From assembly GCA_946480965.1 (NCBI GenBank), contig CAMLMI010000009.1, positions 1 through 31,323 on the forward strand: a stretch of 31,323 bases of DNA, in the 5' to 3' direction. This DNA comes from an uncultured Verrucomicrobiales bacterium (GTDB taxonomy: Bacteria; Verrucomicrobiota; Verrucomicrobiae; Limisphaerales; CANJSG01). A program made the translations under genes and the position numbers. The notes under the pieces were generated by a model. The model had not been told where the DNA came from. It saw only the letters and a list, made by a program, of their open reading frames with translations, and did not search any database. Shown here piece by piece: positions 6,851 through 15,291 of this stretch (the first letter of the stretch is position 1; each line of letters starts with the position of its first letter).

Positions 6851-9406
6851 ATGCCCATGATCTCCCGCTCCAGCGCCCACGGGACGTTGCTGGCCTTGGC
6901 CGGTGGCTGGTGGCTCGCGTGCGGGCTTGGCGCGGGTTCAGCGACGGGCGCGGAGGATGCGAAGTTCCGGAAGGAGATCCACCCGATCCTCGCGGAGTAT
7001 TGCTTCGACTGCCACGGCGACGGCGACGCCAAGGGCAACATCGCCTTCGACACCTTCGCCTCCGACGCCGCGCTGCTCTCCAGCCACGATCTCTGGTTGA
7101 AGGTCTTCAAGAATCTCCAGACCGGCACCATGCCGCCGGAGAACAAGCCGCGACCCACGGCCGAGGAACTGGCCAAGCTGGAAACGTGGATCAAGTCCGA
7201 CGTCTTCCGCATCGACCCGGCCAATCCCGATCCCGGCCGCGTGACGGTGCGCCGCCTGAACCGCGTGGAGTATCGCAACACGATCCGCGACCTCATGGGC
7301 GTCGAGTTCGACACCGCGCAGGAATTTCCGCCGGACGATTCCGGGCACGGGTTCGACAACATCGGAGACGTGCTCACGCTCCCGCCGATGCTGCTGGAGA
7401 AGTATCTGGACGCGGCCAAGGAGATCGTGACCCGCGCAGTGCCGACCGTCGCTCGCGTCGCGCCCGAACAGGTGATCGGCAAGTTCCAGGGCGAGGGCAC
7501 CTGGGGCATGGAGTTCTCCTACTACGAGAAGAAGGCCTTCACCCACGCCTTCCGCATCGAACACGCCGGGCAATACAAGGTGGTGCTGGATCTCCGCGCC
7601 ATCGAGCGCTACGTGGACAATGTCTTCGACCTGAACCGCTGTCGGCTGACCTTCCGGCTGGATGGCGAGGCGGTGTTGGCGCAGGAGTTCAACCGGGAAA
7701 GCCACAAGCAGTTCTTCTTCGAGTTCGACCGGAAATGGACGGCGGGCGAACACACGCTGACGTTCGAGATCGAGCCGCTGACCCAGGAACGACAGGTCCG
7801 CGAGCTCAAGCTCCGCATCAACCAGGTCGCGCTCACCGGGCCGCTGGACGACACGACGACCTGGGTCCGGCCGAAGAACCACGAACGGTTCTTCTCCGCG
7901 AAGGACGCGCCTGCCGATCCCGCCGAACGCCGCGCCTTCGCGCAGGAAGTGCTGGGCCGTTTCGCGAACAAGGCGTTCCGGCGTCCGGTCGATGCCGCCA
8001 CGACCGAACGGCTCGCGGGCTTGGCGGAGTCGGTTTACAGCGCGCCGGGCAAGACCTTCGAGGCGGGTGTGGCCCATGCGATGGTGGCGGTGCTGGCTTC
8101 GCCGCGCTTCCTCTTCCGCGAAGAAGCGGCCGGAACCCCGGCGGCGGAAGGCGCGCATCCCTTCGTGGACGAACATTCGCTGGCCTCGCGGCTCTCCTAC
8201 TTCCTCTGGTCCACCCAGCCGGACGAGGAGCTGCGTCGCTTGGCCGATGAGGGCCGGCTCCGCGCGAACCTCGACGCGCAGGTGCAGCGCATGTTGAAGG
8301 ACTGGCGCTCCTACGCTTTCGTGCAGAACTTCACCGGGCAATGGCTGCTGGCCCGCGACATCGAGACGGTGCCGATCGATTCCCGCGCGGTCATGGCCCG
8401 GGAGGAGAAGCGCGATCCGGAGTTGGAGGCCAAGCGCGAACGCTTCCGCGAGCTGCGCCGCAAGCCGGAGGGCACCTTGACCGAAGCGGAGCAGAAGGAG
8501 TTCGCCGGGCTGCGCGACGTGGTCATGCAGTCCTTCCGCCGCGTGCGGCCGGAACTCGACAGCGGCCTGCGCCAAGCCATGCGGCAGGAGACGGAGAAAT
8601 ACTTCGAGCACGTGCTGCGGGAGGACCGCCCGCTGACCGAGCTGCTGAACAGCGACTACACCTTCCTCAATGAACGCCTCGCGAAGCACTACGGGTTGAG
8701 CAACGTGCTGGGCGGCGACTTCCGCCTGGTGAAGCTGCCGCCCGACAGTCCGCGCGGCGGCGTGCTGACCCACGGCACGGTGCTGGCCACCACGTCCAAT
8801 CCCACCCGCACCTCGCCGGTGAAGCGCGGCGTCTTCGTGCTCGACCACATCCTCGGGATGCCGCCGCCGCCGCCGCCTCCGAACATCCCGCCTTTGGAAA
8901 ACACCGAGTCGGCGAACAAGGGCCGCGAACTCACGCTGCGCGAGACGCTGGAGCTGCACCGCGCCCAGCCATTGTGCAGCTCGTGCCACAACCGCATGGA
9001 CCCGCTCGGGCTCGCGCTGGAGAACTTCAACGCCATCGGCATGTGGCGCGACGCCGAACGCGACCAGCCGGTCGAACCTTCCGGCACGCTCGTGAGCGGC
9101 GAGACCTTCCAGGACATCCGCCAGTTGAAGCGCATCCTGGCCACGACCCACGCGCGCGACTTCCACCGCTGCCTGACCGAGAAGCTGCTGACCTACGCGC
9201 TCGGCCGGGGCCTGGAATACTACGACGTCGCGACCGTGGACCGGATCGTCGAGCGCATCGAAGGCTCGGAGGGCAGGTTCTCCGCACTGCTGCTCGGCGT
9301 GATCGAATCCGCGCCGTTCCAAAAGACCCGGGCCGACCGGGCGACCGTTTCCGTTCCCGCCCCCGAACCCGCGCAGCTCCGCGCCGAAGTGAAAGCCACG
9401 CCATGA
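6851..9406 (+). CDS. Planctomycete-type cytochrome c / DUF1587-DUF1592-DUF1588-DUF1585 protein
   Basis: An 851-residue exported protein. The N-terminus has a signal-peptide-like stretch (about residues 10-33, ending near ATGAEDA), followed by a PSCyt1-like haem-binding segment with CFDCH (Cys51, Cys54, His55) and GTMPPENKP. RVTVRRLNRVEYRNTIRDL marks DUF1587; RLSYFLWSTQPDEEL marks DUF1592; YTFLNERLAKHYGL and SNPTRTSPVKRGVFVLDHIL mark DUF1588, which carries a second motif CSSCHNRMDPLGLALENF (Cys709, Cys712, His713). The DUF1585-like tail includes TEKLLTYALGRGLEYYD. This architecture is abundant in Planctomycetes and Verrucomicrobia and pairs with DUF1552 proteins; its biochemical role is not established, though links to polysaccharide use or redox chemistry have been suggested. 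Its stop overlaps the start of the DUF1552 gene by 4 bp (ATGA, 9403-9406), so the pair is one unit. A proline run (about nt 8861-8890) lies in the DUF1588 part. Confidence 0.93.
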   Translation: MPMISRSSAHGTLLALAGGWWLACGLGAGSATGAEDAKFRKEIHPILAEYCFDCHGDGDAKGNIAFDTFASDAALLSSHDLWLKVFKNLQTGTMPPENKPRPTAEELAKLETWIKSDVFRIDPANPDPGRVTVRRLNRVEYRNTIRDLMGVEFDTAQEFPPDDSGHGFDNIGDVLTLPPMLLEKYLDAAKEIVTRAVPTVARVAPEQVIGKFQGEGTWGMEFSYYEKKAFTHAFRIEHAGQYKVVLDLRAIERYVDNVFDLNRCRLTFRLDGEAVLAQEFNRESHKQFFFEFDRKWTAGEHTLTFEIEPLTQERQVRELKLRINQVALTGPLDDTTTWVRPKNHERFFSAKDAPADPAERRAFAQEVLGRFANKAFRRPVDAATTERLAGLAESVYSAPGKTFEAGVAHAMVAVLASPRFLFREEAAGTPAAEGAHPFVDEHSLASRLSYFLWSTQPDEELRRLADEGRLRANLDAQVQRMLKDWRSYAFVQNFTGQWLLARDIETVPIDSRAVMAREEKRDPELEAKRERFRELRRKPEGTLTEAEQKEFAGLRDVVMQSFRRVRPELDSGLRQAMRQETEKYFEHVLREDRPLTELLNSDYTFLNERLAKHYGLSNVLGGDFRLVKLPPDSPRGGVLTHGTVLATTSNPTRTSPVKRGVFVLDHILGMPPPPPPPNIPPLENTESANKGRELTLRETLELHRAQPLCSSCHNRMDPLGLALENFNAIGMWRDAERDQPVEPSGTLVSGETFQDIRQLKRILATTHARDFHRCLTEKLLTYALGRGLEYYDVATVDRIVERIEGSEGRFSALLLGVIESAPFQKTRADRATVSVPAPEPAQLRAEVKATP

Positions 9407-10800
9407 ACACTCCCGCTCCTTCCCGCCAAGCCCTCGCCGCCCAGCGCCACGCCGCTTTCAGCCGACGCGGCTTCCTGCGCGGCCTGGGCGCGTGTCTCGC
9501 GCTGCCCGCGTTCGAGTCGCTCGGCGGCGCGCGGCTCTTCGCCGCCGAGACGGCCCGGCTCGCCACCACGGCCACCGGCGCGCCCTTGCGCACGGCCTTC
9601 GTCTATTTTCCCAACGGCGCTATCCCGTCCGCGTGGTGGCCGGAAAAGGACGGCGCGGACTTCGCGCTCAGCCAGACGCTCGCGCCGCTGGCGGACCATC
9701 GCCGACAGATCCAGGTCATCGGCGGATTGAAGCACCAGCACGCCTACGAAGGCATGGACGGCGGCGGCGACCATGCGCGGGCCAACGGCACCTTCCTCAC
9801 CGGCGTGCGCATGAAGAAAAGCGCCACCGACATCCGCGCCGGCGTCTCCATCGACCAGATCATCGCCCGCGAAGTCGGCCACCTCACGCGCTTCCAGTCT
9901 CTGGAGCTGACCTGTGACGCCGTGCGCAAGGCGGGCGCGTGCGATTCCGGCTATTCCTGCGCCTACCAATACAACATCTCCTGGAGCTCCCCCACCACGC
10001 CGATGTCGCCCGAAGGGAATCCCCGGCTCGTCTTCGAGCGGCTCTTCGGCAGCGGTGCGCCCGGCACGCGCGGCGATACGCTTGCCCGCCGCCAGCAGGA
10101 GCAGCGGTCCATCCTCGATTTCGTAATGGACGACGCCCGGGCCATGCAGCGCCGCCTCAACGCGCGCGACCAGGACAAGCTCGACCAGTATCTGACCGGC
10201 ATCCGCGAGATCGAGACCCGCATCGCCAAGGCCGAACGCTTCGGCAAAGCCCCCGATCCCGCCATCGACGCCCCGGCCGGCGTCCCCGCCGAGTATGCCA
10301 CCTACATCCAGCTCATGTTCGACATGCTGGTGCTCGCCTTCCAGACCGACTCCACCCGCGTCGCCACGATGTTGCTCGCGCACGACGGCAGCAACCGCTC
10401 CTTCGGCGAGATCGGCATTTCCGAAGGCCACCACGACCTTTCCCACCACCAGAACCGGTCCGAGCTGATCGCGAAGGTCGCCGAGATCGACCTCTGGTAT
10501 GTGAAGCAGTTCTCCCAGTTCCTTGCCAAGCTGGAGGCGACGAAGGACGTGGACGGGCGTTCGCTCCTGCACAATTCCCAGATCGTCTATGGCGGCGGCA
10601 ACGCCGACGGCAACCGCCACACCCACTCGAACCTGCCCATTCTCCTCGCCGGTTCCGCCGGTGGCCAACTCGCTCCCGGCCGCTACGTGAAACACGACGA
10701 AACCCCGGCCACCAACCTCTTCCTCAGCATGGCCGACAAGGTCGGTCTGCGCGGCCTCGACCGCTTCGGCGACTCCACCGGCCGCCTTGCTGGAATCTGA
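9403..10800 (+). CDS. DUF1552 protein, Tat-exported
   Basis: ATG 9403 overlaps the stop of the preceding gene and gives 465 residues. The N-terminus has a twin-arginine signal (SRRGFLRGLGACLALPAF, about residues 23-40), so it should be folded and perhaps loaded with a cofactor in the cytoplasm before export. Typical DUF1552 blocks follow: AFVYFPNGAIPSAWWPE, QVIGGLKHQHAYEGMDGGGD, HARANGTFLTGVRMKK, SWSSPTTPMSPEGNPRLVFE, TRVATMLLAHDGSN, GISEGHHDLSHHQN, and a C-terminal NADGNRHTHSNLPILLAG. The many His and Asp residues in these blocks suggest a metal site, like the sulphatase-like DUF1501 relatives, but this is inference. It almost always pairs with a DUF1592/1588-type haem protein, as here. It ends 35 bp before a convergent gene, with a palindrome filling the gap. 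Confidence 0.93.
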   Translation: MNTPAPSRQALAAQRHAAFSRRGFLRGLGACLALPAFESLGGARLFAAETARLATTATGAPLRTAFVYFPNGAIPSAWWPEKDGADFALSQTLAPLADHRRQIQVIGGLKHQHAYEGMDGGGDHARANGTFLTGVRMKKSATDIRAGVSIDQIIAREVGHLTRFQSLELTCDAVRKAGACDSGYSCAYQYNISWSSPTTPMSPEGNPRLVFERLFGSGAPGTRGDTLARRQQEQRSILDFVMDDARAMQRRLNARDQDKLDQYLTGIREIETRIAKAERFGKAPDPAIDAPAGVPAEYATYIQLMFDMLVLAFQTDSTRVATMLLAHDGSNRSFGEIGISEGHHDLSHHQNRSELIAKVAEIDLWYVKQFSQFLAKLEATKDVDGRSLLHNSQIVYGGGNADGNRHTHSNLPILLAGSAGGQLAPGRYVKHDETPATNLFLSMADKVGLRGLDRFGDSTGRLAGI

Positions 10801-10810
10801 GAAGAGCCCC

Positions 10811-10834
10811 AGCGCGGACGTGACTGTCCGCGCT
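10811..10834. repeat. Perfect palindrome between two convergent genes
   Basis: A 9-bp perfect stem (10811-10819 with 10826-10834, AGCGCGGAC/GTCCGCGCT) encloses a 6-nt loop. It sits in the 35 bp between the stop of the DUF1552 gene (10800) and the stop of the convergent phosphatase-family gene (10836). Neither side has a T-run, so it may be a REP-type element or a weak Rho-independent end or RNA-stability hairpin for both transcripts. Confidence 0.65.
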
Positions 10835-10835
10835 C

Positions 10836-11627
10836 CTATTCCAGCCGGAATTCGCCCACGACGGGCAGATGGTCCGACGCTTCGGTGTAGGGAATCCAAG
10901 CCTTCAACGGACGGATCGGTCCGCCTTTCGTCACCCAGAGATAGTCGATGCGCTTGGTCGGTTGTTTCACCGGAATGGTCAGTCCGGGGCCTTCGCCGAC
11001 GAGCGCCCAAGTGTCGTCGAAGCGTTCGGCTAGACGGCGGATGACACGGCTGTCGGGCACGGCGTTGAAGTCGCCGCAGAGGATCACGGGCATTCCCGCG
11101 TAGCCGGCGACGACGGACTCGATCTCGCCCACGTTGGCCCAGCGCTCCTGGTCGTCGGGCCGGTAGTCGATGTGGGTATTCATGAACACGACCTCGCGGC
11201 CGCCGATGTCCACCACGGTCTGGAGCAGGCCGCGTTGCTCATTGGGGATGAGCATCCGGTAGTGCGTGTTGGTCCAGCGGCGGACGGGAAAGCGGCTGAG
11301 GATGGCGTTGCCGTATTCGCCGCCCTGAAAGGAGAAGTTGTTGCTGAAGACGCAGGTCATCCCGGTCAATGCGGCCAGTTCGGCGGGGAGATCGCGCCGC
11401 GCGGTGCGGGCCACGCCCCGGTCCACTTCCTGGAGCGCGACGAGATCGGCGCGTTCCTCGCGGATCAGTTCGGCGATGCGGAGCAGATCCACTTTGCCGT
11501 CCAGCCCTTCGCCGTGGTGGATGTTGTAGGTCATCACGCGGAAGGTGACGGGCGGCTGCCGCGACGCGCAGCCAGCGAGGCCTAGGGTCAGCAAGCAAAC
11601 AGCGGCGAAGCGAAGGGCGGCGATCAT
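10836..11627 (-). CDS. Lipoprotein of the endonuclease/exonuclease/phosphatase family
   Basis: A 263-residue protein with a lipoprotein signal peptide (hydrophobic residues 4-18, lipobox LAGC with Cys20), so it is probably anchored in an envelope membrane. The mature part is a complete EEP (DNase I-like) domain: MTYNIHHGEG (metal-site Asn), LVALQEVD (metal-ligand Glu), SRFPV, MNTHIDYR, CGDFNAVPDS (Asp/Asn pair), KRIDYLWV and the terminal SDHLPVV (Asp-His). Members cleave phosphodiesters in nucleic acids, phospholipids or inositol phosphates; an exported lipoprotein form could scavenge phosphate or act on lipids, but the substrate cannot be told from sequence. It is downstream of the SRPBCC gene on the same strand (45 bp gap) and converges with the DUF1552 gene. 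Confidence 0.88.
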   Translation of the reverse strand: MIAALRFAAVCLLTLGLAGCASRQPPVTFRVMTYNIHHGEGLDGKVDLLRIAELIREERADLVALQEVDRGVARTARRDLPAELAALTGMTCVFSNNFSFQGGEYGNAILSRFPVRRWTNTHYRMLIPNEQRGLLQTVVDIGGREVVFMNTHIDYRPDDQERWANVGEIESVVAGYAGMPVILCGDFNAVPDSRVIRRLAERFDDTWALVGEGPGLTIPVKQPTKRIDYLWVTKGGPIRPLKAWIPYTEASDHLPVVGEFRLE

Positions 11628-11672
11628 GGCGCCCTAGAGGAGCACGAATCCGGCGCGGGAAAGGAGCCCCGG

Positions 11673-12239
11673 TTATTGGGGGGCGGGAGCGACGGAGGGA
11701 GCCGCCGCCCGGGATTCGGTCACGGCCTTGGCCAGGTTCGTCAGGCCCTGCTCGAAGGACGTGCCGATCATCGTGTCCATGTCCATGAAGAGGCAGAAGG
11801 TCTTCGCGACGAAGTTGTTCGTCCCGTGCATGGTCCAGGAGACCGTCGTGTTCGCGCCCTCGGGCTGGAAGGTGAACACGGTCGGGCTCACTCCGGCCAT
11901 CGGCTTGAAGAACTCCAGGCGGATGCGGACGAGCTCGTTCGTCCGGCTCTCGGTGATGGTCAACCGGCCTTCGCCCACCTGGTCGTTGCCGACCCAGGCG
12001 TAGGCGGCGCCCGTGCCACCTTCGGGACCGGAGTAGGTGAGCTTCATCGACGGATCGAGTTTGATCCAGGGGTTCCAGGCCTCCCACTTCCTCGTTTCGT
12101 TCACGAAGGGAAAGACGGTCTCGGGCGGAGCGGCCAGCGTGGCGGAGCGCACGACGCGGAACTCGGCCGGCTGCATCGCGATGACCGCGAGGAACACCGC
12201 GAAGACGAGGGCGAGGCCGAGGAAGATTTTCTTGAGCAT
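11673..12239 (-). CDS. SRPBCC (START/polyketide-cyclase-like) protein with N-terminal membrane anchor
   Basis: The protein has 188 residues. A hydrophobic N-terminal helix (MLKKIFLGLALVFAVFLAVI) is a signal anchor or signal peptide. Then comes the typical start of a polyketide_cyc2/SRPBCC domain: AEFRVVRSATLAAPPETVFP, FVNETRKWEAWNPWIKLDPS and the glycine-rich TYSGPEGGTGAAYAW. The fold forms a hydrophobic cavity that binds small lipophilic molecules; no specific ligand is known for this membrane-linked subfamily. The tail is Ala/Pro-rich. It is followed 45 bp later by the EEP lipoprotein on the same strand and preceded by an intergenic repeat, so these two small envelope proteins may form one transcript. 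Confidence 0.85.
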   Translation of the reverse strand: MLKKIFLGLALVFAVFLAVIAMQPAEFRVVRSATLAAPPETVFPFVNETRKWEAWNPWIKLDPSMKLTYSGPEGGTGAAYAWVGNDQVGEGRLTITESRTNELVRIRLEFFKPMAGVSPTVFTFQPEGANTTVSWTMHGTNNFVAKTFCLFMDMDTMIGTSFEQGLTNLAKAVTESRAAAPSVAPAPQ

Positions 12240-12269
12240 GGCGGGGAAGGAATGGGTTCAGGCACGAAC

Positions 12270-12346
12270 TTCACGGATTTCCACGAAGGGGGAAAGGGGT
12301 TCCATGCTTCCTGTTCGATCCGGGTTCATCCGTGAAAATCCGTGGC
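12270..12346. repeat. Imperfect inverted repeat upstream of the SRPBCC gene
   Basis: The left part at 12270-12287 (around TTCACGGATTTCCACGAA) and the right part at 12325-12346 (around TTCATCCGTGAAAATCCGTG) are imperfect reverse complements. The right part also has an internal direct repeat, ATCCGTG twice, 10 bp apart. It lies between the SRPBCC gene and the 3' end of the ABC-2 permease gene. It looks like a dispersed intergenic repeat; there is no terminator-type T-run. Confidence 0.55.
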
Positions 12347-12367
12347 GAAGAGCGGACCGGGAATTTT

Positions 12368-13183
12368 TCAGCCGTCACCCAGGACGCGTTTGCGCAGCAG
12401 GCGATGGTCGATGGGCACGAGCACGAGCAGCAGCAGCGCGCTCAGTCCGGCGGCGGCGGCGAGATGCCACGTGGCCTGGCCGTGGATCAGGAGCCAGCGC
12501 AGCCCTTCGGCCAGATGGTTGAGCGGATTGAGCGCGACGACGGCGTTGAGCCAAGGCACGTCCGGCATGGGGAAGTAGGTGCTGCTGGCGAAGCCGATGG
12601 GCAGGATCACCAAGAAAAACGGCAGGCCCATGTGGTCGATGGACGGCAGGATGGCCGTGAAGAGCAGGCCGACCGCCGAGAACGCCAACGCCGCGAAGAA
12701 CAGCAGGGGAACGGCGAGCGGCATCAGTTCCCAGTGGAGCTGCAACTGGCCCGCCATGCCGAAGGCCGCGAGCACCAGGCAGACGACCACCGCGTAGAAC
12801 GTCGCCATTGCCGCCGCCCACAGCGCTTCACCCCAAATGACGTGCTCCAGCCGCACTTGCGTGGTGAGCTGGCCTTCCCACGACTTCTGGTAGCGCATCC
12901 GCATGAAGGCGGAGAAGAGCGACTGGAAGAACGACGTCATGAAGGCCGCATAGGCCAGCATCCCGGGGCCGAGATACGTCAGGTAGTCCAGCGGCGCGCC
13001 GCCCCAGCTCAGGTCGCTGATCTGTCGGCCGAGTCCGAGGCCGAAGGCCAGCAACAGCACGACCGGTTCGCAGACGGGCGGCAGGAGCGCGGTGTGCCAG
13101 TTGCGCAGATGCACGCGGACGTGCCGCGCGAGCACCGCGCGGCTCTGCCATTCAAGGGCGGGAAGATAGACGGATGCGATCAT
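12368..13183 (-). CDS. ABC-2 type (NodJ-like) transporter permease
   Basis: A 271-residue integral membrane protein with about six hydrophobic segments, among them PPVCEPVVLLLAFGLGLG, the segment after YLGPGMLAYAAFMTSFFQ, ATFYAVVVCLVLAAFG, LPFFLVILPIGFASSTYF and LSALLLLVLVPI. The order of segments, the GPGMLAYAA block and the late NPLNHLAEGLRWLL block match ABC-2 exporters of the NodJ/drug or polysaccharide export type. Such permeases work as dimers with a cytoplasmic ABC ATPase, usually the next gene; here neither neighbour is an ATPase (a dipeptide-epimerase-like gene upstream, an SRPBCC gene downstream). The substrate is unknown. The upstream gap (13184-13346) has no recognisable gene or repeat. 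Confidence 0.87.
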   Translation of the reverse strand: MIASVYLPALEWQSRAVLARHVRVHLRNWHTALLPPVCEPVVLLLAFGLGLGRQISDLSWGGAPLDYLTYLGPGMLAYAAFMTSFFQSLFSAFMRMRYQKSWEGQLTTQVRLEHVIWGEALWAAAMATFYAVVVCLVLAAFGMAGQLQLHWELMPLAVPLLFFAALAFSAVGLLFTAILPSIDHMGLPFFLVILPIGFASSTYFPMPDVPWLNAVVALNPLNHLAEGLRWLLIHGQATWHLAAAAGLSALLLLVLVPIDHRLLRKRVLGDG

Positions 13184-13346
13184 CGGATGTGCGGGATGCG
13201 GTCATGGCCGGGAGCCGGCGCGCCGGAAGACCGGGGGCGCTCGGGCGTCGATGGGGCTCTGGGCGATGCCGACATGGAACCAGCGGCAGGCTCATGCCAC
13301 ACGACCGGATCGGACGCCAGACCTGCGTTGCGCGCCGATCACCCCG

Positions 13347-14372
13347 TCATTCTCCCGTGGCGATGCCGAGGCCGGGGCGGTCGGCGACGGAGACGCGGCC
13401 GTCCTGGATCTTCAGGCCCACGAACGGGTCGTCGGCCAGCAGCCAGCTTCCGTCCAGATCCGCGTAGTCCGTGCCTTGGGCGACGACGAGCCCGGCGGCG
13501 ATGAGGAGGCTGGTCTCCAACATGCAGCCGACCATCATCTTCAGCCCGAGCTTCTGCCCGAGGCGCATCATCTTCAGCCCGGGCGTCAGTCCGCCGCACT
13601 TCACGAGCTTGATGTTGAAGCCGTGGAAACGGCCGGGAACACGTTCAACATCCTCGAAGACGACGCAGCTTTCGTCGGCCAAGACGGGAAGACATGAGGC
13701 CTTGAGGAATTCGGGCATCCGGTCGTTCTGCTCGACGGGCAGCGGTTGTTCGATGAACTCGACGCGGAGCTGTGCCAGTTCGCGGGTCAACGGCGCGATG
13801 TCCAGTCCGCCCCAGGCGCAGTTTGCATCCACGCGCAGCACGCCCTTGGCGTGGGAGGCGATGTAGCGGAGCGGCGTGAGATCGGCCTTGTGGTCGGACT
13901 TCACCTTGATGACGGGCGTGTCGCGCAGCTCGGCGACCTTGGAGACCAGTTCCTCCGGCGTGGAGAGGCCGATGGTGAGCGAGGTGGTGACGGGCTTGGG
14001 CGCGTGGCCGTGGGCGAGCTGGCAGACGGAGACGCCTTTTTTCTTCGCCAACCAATCCCAGAGCGCGAGGTCCACGGCGCATTGCGCGGCGCGGGACGGG
14101 GCGAACTCGGGCCAGAGCCGGGACCAGGCGCGTTCGATGTCGGCCACGGTGTCGATTTGGAGTTCGGCGATGATCGGGGCCGCCGCGAGGATGCGTTGGG
14201 AAACGTCCGCCGCCGTCTCCTTGTAGAACTTGTTGGGCGAGGCTTCGCCGTGGCCGGTAACGCCGTCCGCCTCGACCGTGACGATCACGTTCTGCACTTC
14301 GACCTGCGCCTCGCGCGAGATGCGGAACGGCGTGCGGGGATGGAGCTTCAGGGTTTTGATGGAGAGTTTCAT
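13347..14372 (-). CDS. Enolase-superfamily enzyme, dipeptide (L-Ala-D/L-Glu type) epimerase-like
   Basis: A 341-residue member of the muconate-lactonising subgroup. The expected active-site parts are all visible: the KxK pair K156/K158 (VIKVKSD), metal ligands D182 (RVDANCAW), E208 (FIEQPLP) and D233 (LADESC), and the opposite-face lysine in NIKLVKCGG (K255/K258). The C-terminal DLDGSWLLADDPFVG closely matches the DxD block that dipeptide epimerases use to hold the substrate's amino group. The N-terminal capping domain (residues 1-120) is intact. These enzymes epimerise dipeptides from peptidoglycan recycling (L-Ala-D-Glu) or other dipeptides; exact specificity cannot be assigned by eye. An SDR gene lies 27 bp upstream on the same strand, so the two are likely co-transcribed. 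Confidence 0.85.
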   Translation of the reverse strand: MKLSIKTLKLHPRTPFRISREAQVEVQNVIVTVEADGVTGHGEASPNKFYKETAADVSQRILAAAPIIAELQIDTVADIERAWSRLWPEFAPSRAAQCAVDLALWDWLAKKKGVSVCQLAHGHAPKPVTTSLTIGLSTPEELVSKVAELRDTPVIKVKSDHKADLTPLRYIASHAKGVLRVDANCAWGGLDIAPLTRELAQLRVEFIEQPLPVEQNDRMPEFLKASCLPVLADESCVVFEDVERVPGRFHGFNIKLVKCGGLTPGLKMMRLGQKLGLKMMVGCMLETSLLIAAGLVVAQGTDYADLDGSWLLADDPFVGLKIQDGRVSVADRPGLGIATGE

Positions 14373-14399
14373 GGGAGAGCGGGCGGAACAACGGGCCTG

Positions 14400-15197
14400 C
14401 TAGGCGCGGCGGTGGATCTTGCCGATGGTGACCTGGTCGGTGGGGAGGATGAGGAGCTCGTCAATGCAGACGTGGTCGGGGCGCGAGGCCATGAAGAGCG
14501 CGGCCTCGGCGATGTCCTCGGCGGTCAACGGCTCCATGCCTTGATAGACGGACTTGGCGCGGTCGGCGTCGCCTTTGAAGCGGACCACGGAGAATTCGGT
14601 CTCGACCAGTCCAGGATCGAGCGAGCCGACGCGGATGCCGGTGCCCATGAGTTCGTGGCGGAGCGACTTGGTGATCTGGAGCGTGCCGGCCTTGACCGCG
14701 CAATAGGCGGCCGCGCCGTCGTAGGCCACGCGCCCGGCGATGGAGCCGAGATTGACGATGACGCCGCCGGGCCGTTGGAGCAGCGGGAGCGTTTCGCGCG
14801 TCATGCGCAGAAGGCCGAGGAAGTTCGACTGCACCATCGTTTCCCAATCCGCGTCGAGCGCGGTGGCCACGGGATCGAGGCCCACGGCGCCGCCGGCGTT
14901 GTTCACGAGCACGCGGAGGACGTTGGCCTCGGGTGCGGGGCAGGTGGCGATGCGTTGCCCGGCCCAGGCGACGAAGGTCTTCACGCTCTCGGTGGAGGCG
15001 ACGTCGAGCGCGTGGGCGTGGGCTTCGGCCGCGCCGAGCGTGCGGCACTCGGCGGCGAGCGCCTCGATGCGGTCCGTGCGGCGGGCACCAAGCAGGAGGC
15101 GACAACCTTCGGCGGAGAAAGCCCGGGCGGTGGCGGCACCGATTCCGGACGAGGCGCCGGTGACGAGGACCCACCGGCCGGCAAGACGCGACGACAT
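14400..15197 (-). CDS. Short-chain dehydrogenase/reductase (SDR), classical type
   Basis: The protein has 265 residues from ATG 15197. Classical SDR signs: cofactor loop TGASSGIG (13-20), ARRTDR after the second strand (the Arg pair suggests NADP(H) preference), NNAG (99-102), and the catalytic triad Ser152 (GSIAG), Tyr165 and Lys169 (YCAVK). DPGLVETEFSVVRFKGD and LTAEDIAEAALFMASRPDHV match the C-terminal part of the YdfG-like group, which oxidises 3-hydroxy acids such as serine and L-allo-threonine; a broad-specificity oxidoreductase is equally possible. It is the first gene of a minus-strand pair with the epimerase (27 bp gap). Upstream lies a palindromic repeat, beyond which the histidine-kinase operon runs the other way. 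Confidence 0.9.
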   Translation of the reverse strand: MSSRLAGRWVLVTGASSGIGAATARAFSAEGCRLLLGARRTDRIEALAAECRTLGAAEAHAHALDVASTESVKTFVAWAGQRIATCPAPEANVLRVLVNNAGGAVGLDPVATALDADWETMVQSNFLGLLRMTRETLPLLQRPGGVIVNLGSIAGRVAYDGAAAYCAVKAGTLQITKSLRHELMGTGIRVGSLDPGLVETEFSVVRFKGDADRAKSVYQGMEPLTAEDIAEAALFMASRPDHVCIDELLILPTDQVTIGKIHRRA

Positions 15198-15291
15198 GGC
15201 GGCACGCTAAGGTCGGAGCCTCGGGCCGCGCAAACGCGAAGACCCCGGACGGAACCGCCAAAACTAGGGGGCTGTGGGCTCCATGATCCGA

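Noticed and set aside
6938..9322. A 794-codon open frame on the minus strand opposite the DUF1592-type gene
   Set aside because: It is antisense to a gene with clear domains; its translation is rich in His, Arg, Gln and Glu with no domain, as expected from high-GC third-position bias.
13184..13346. Possible remnant of an ABC ATPase gene upstream of the ABC-2 permease
   Set aside because: Both strands were read and no Walker, signature or other recognisable ATPase block was found.
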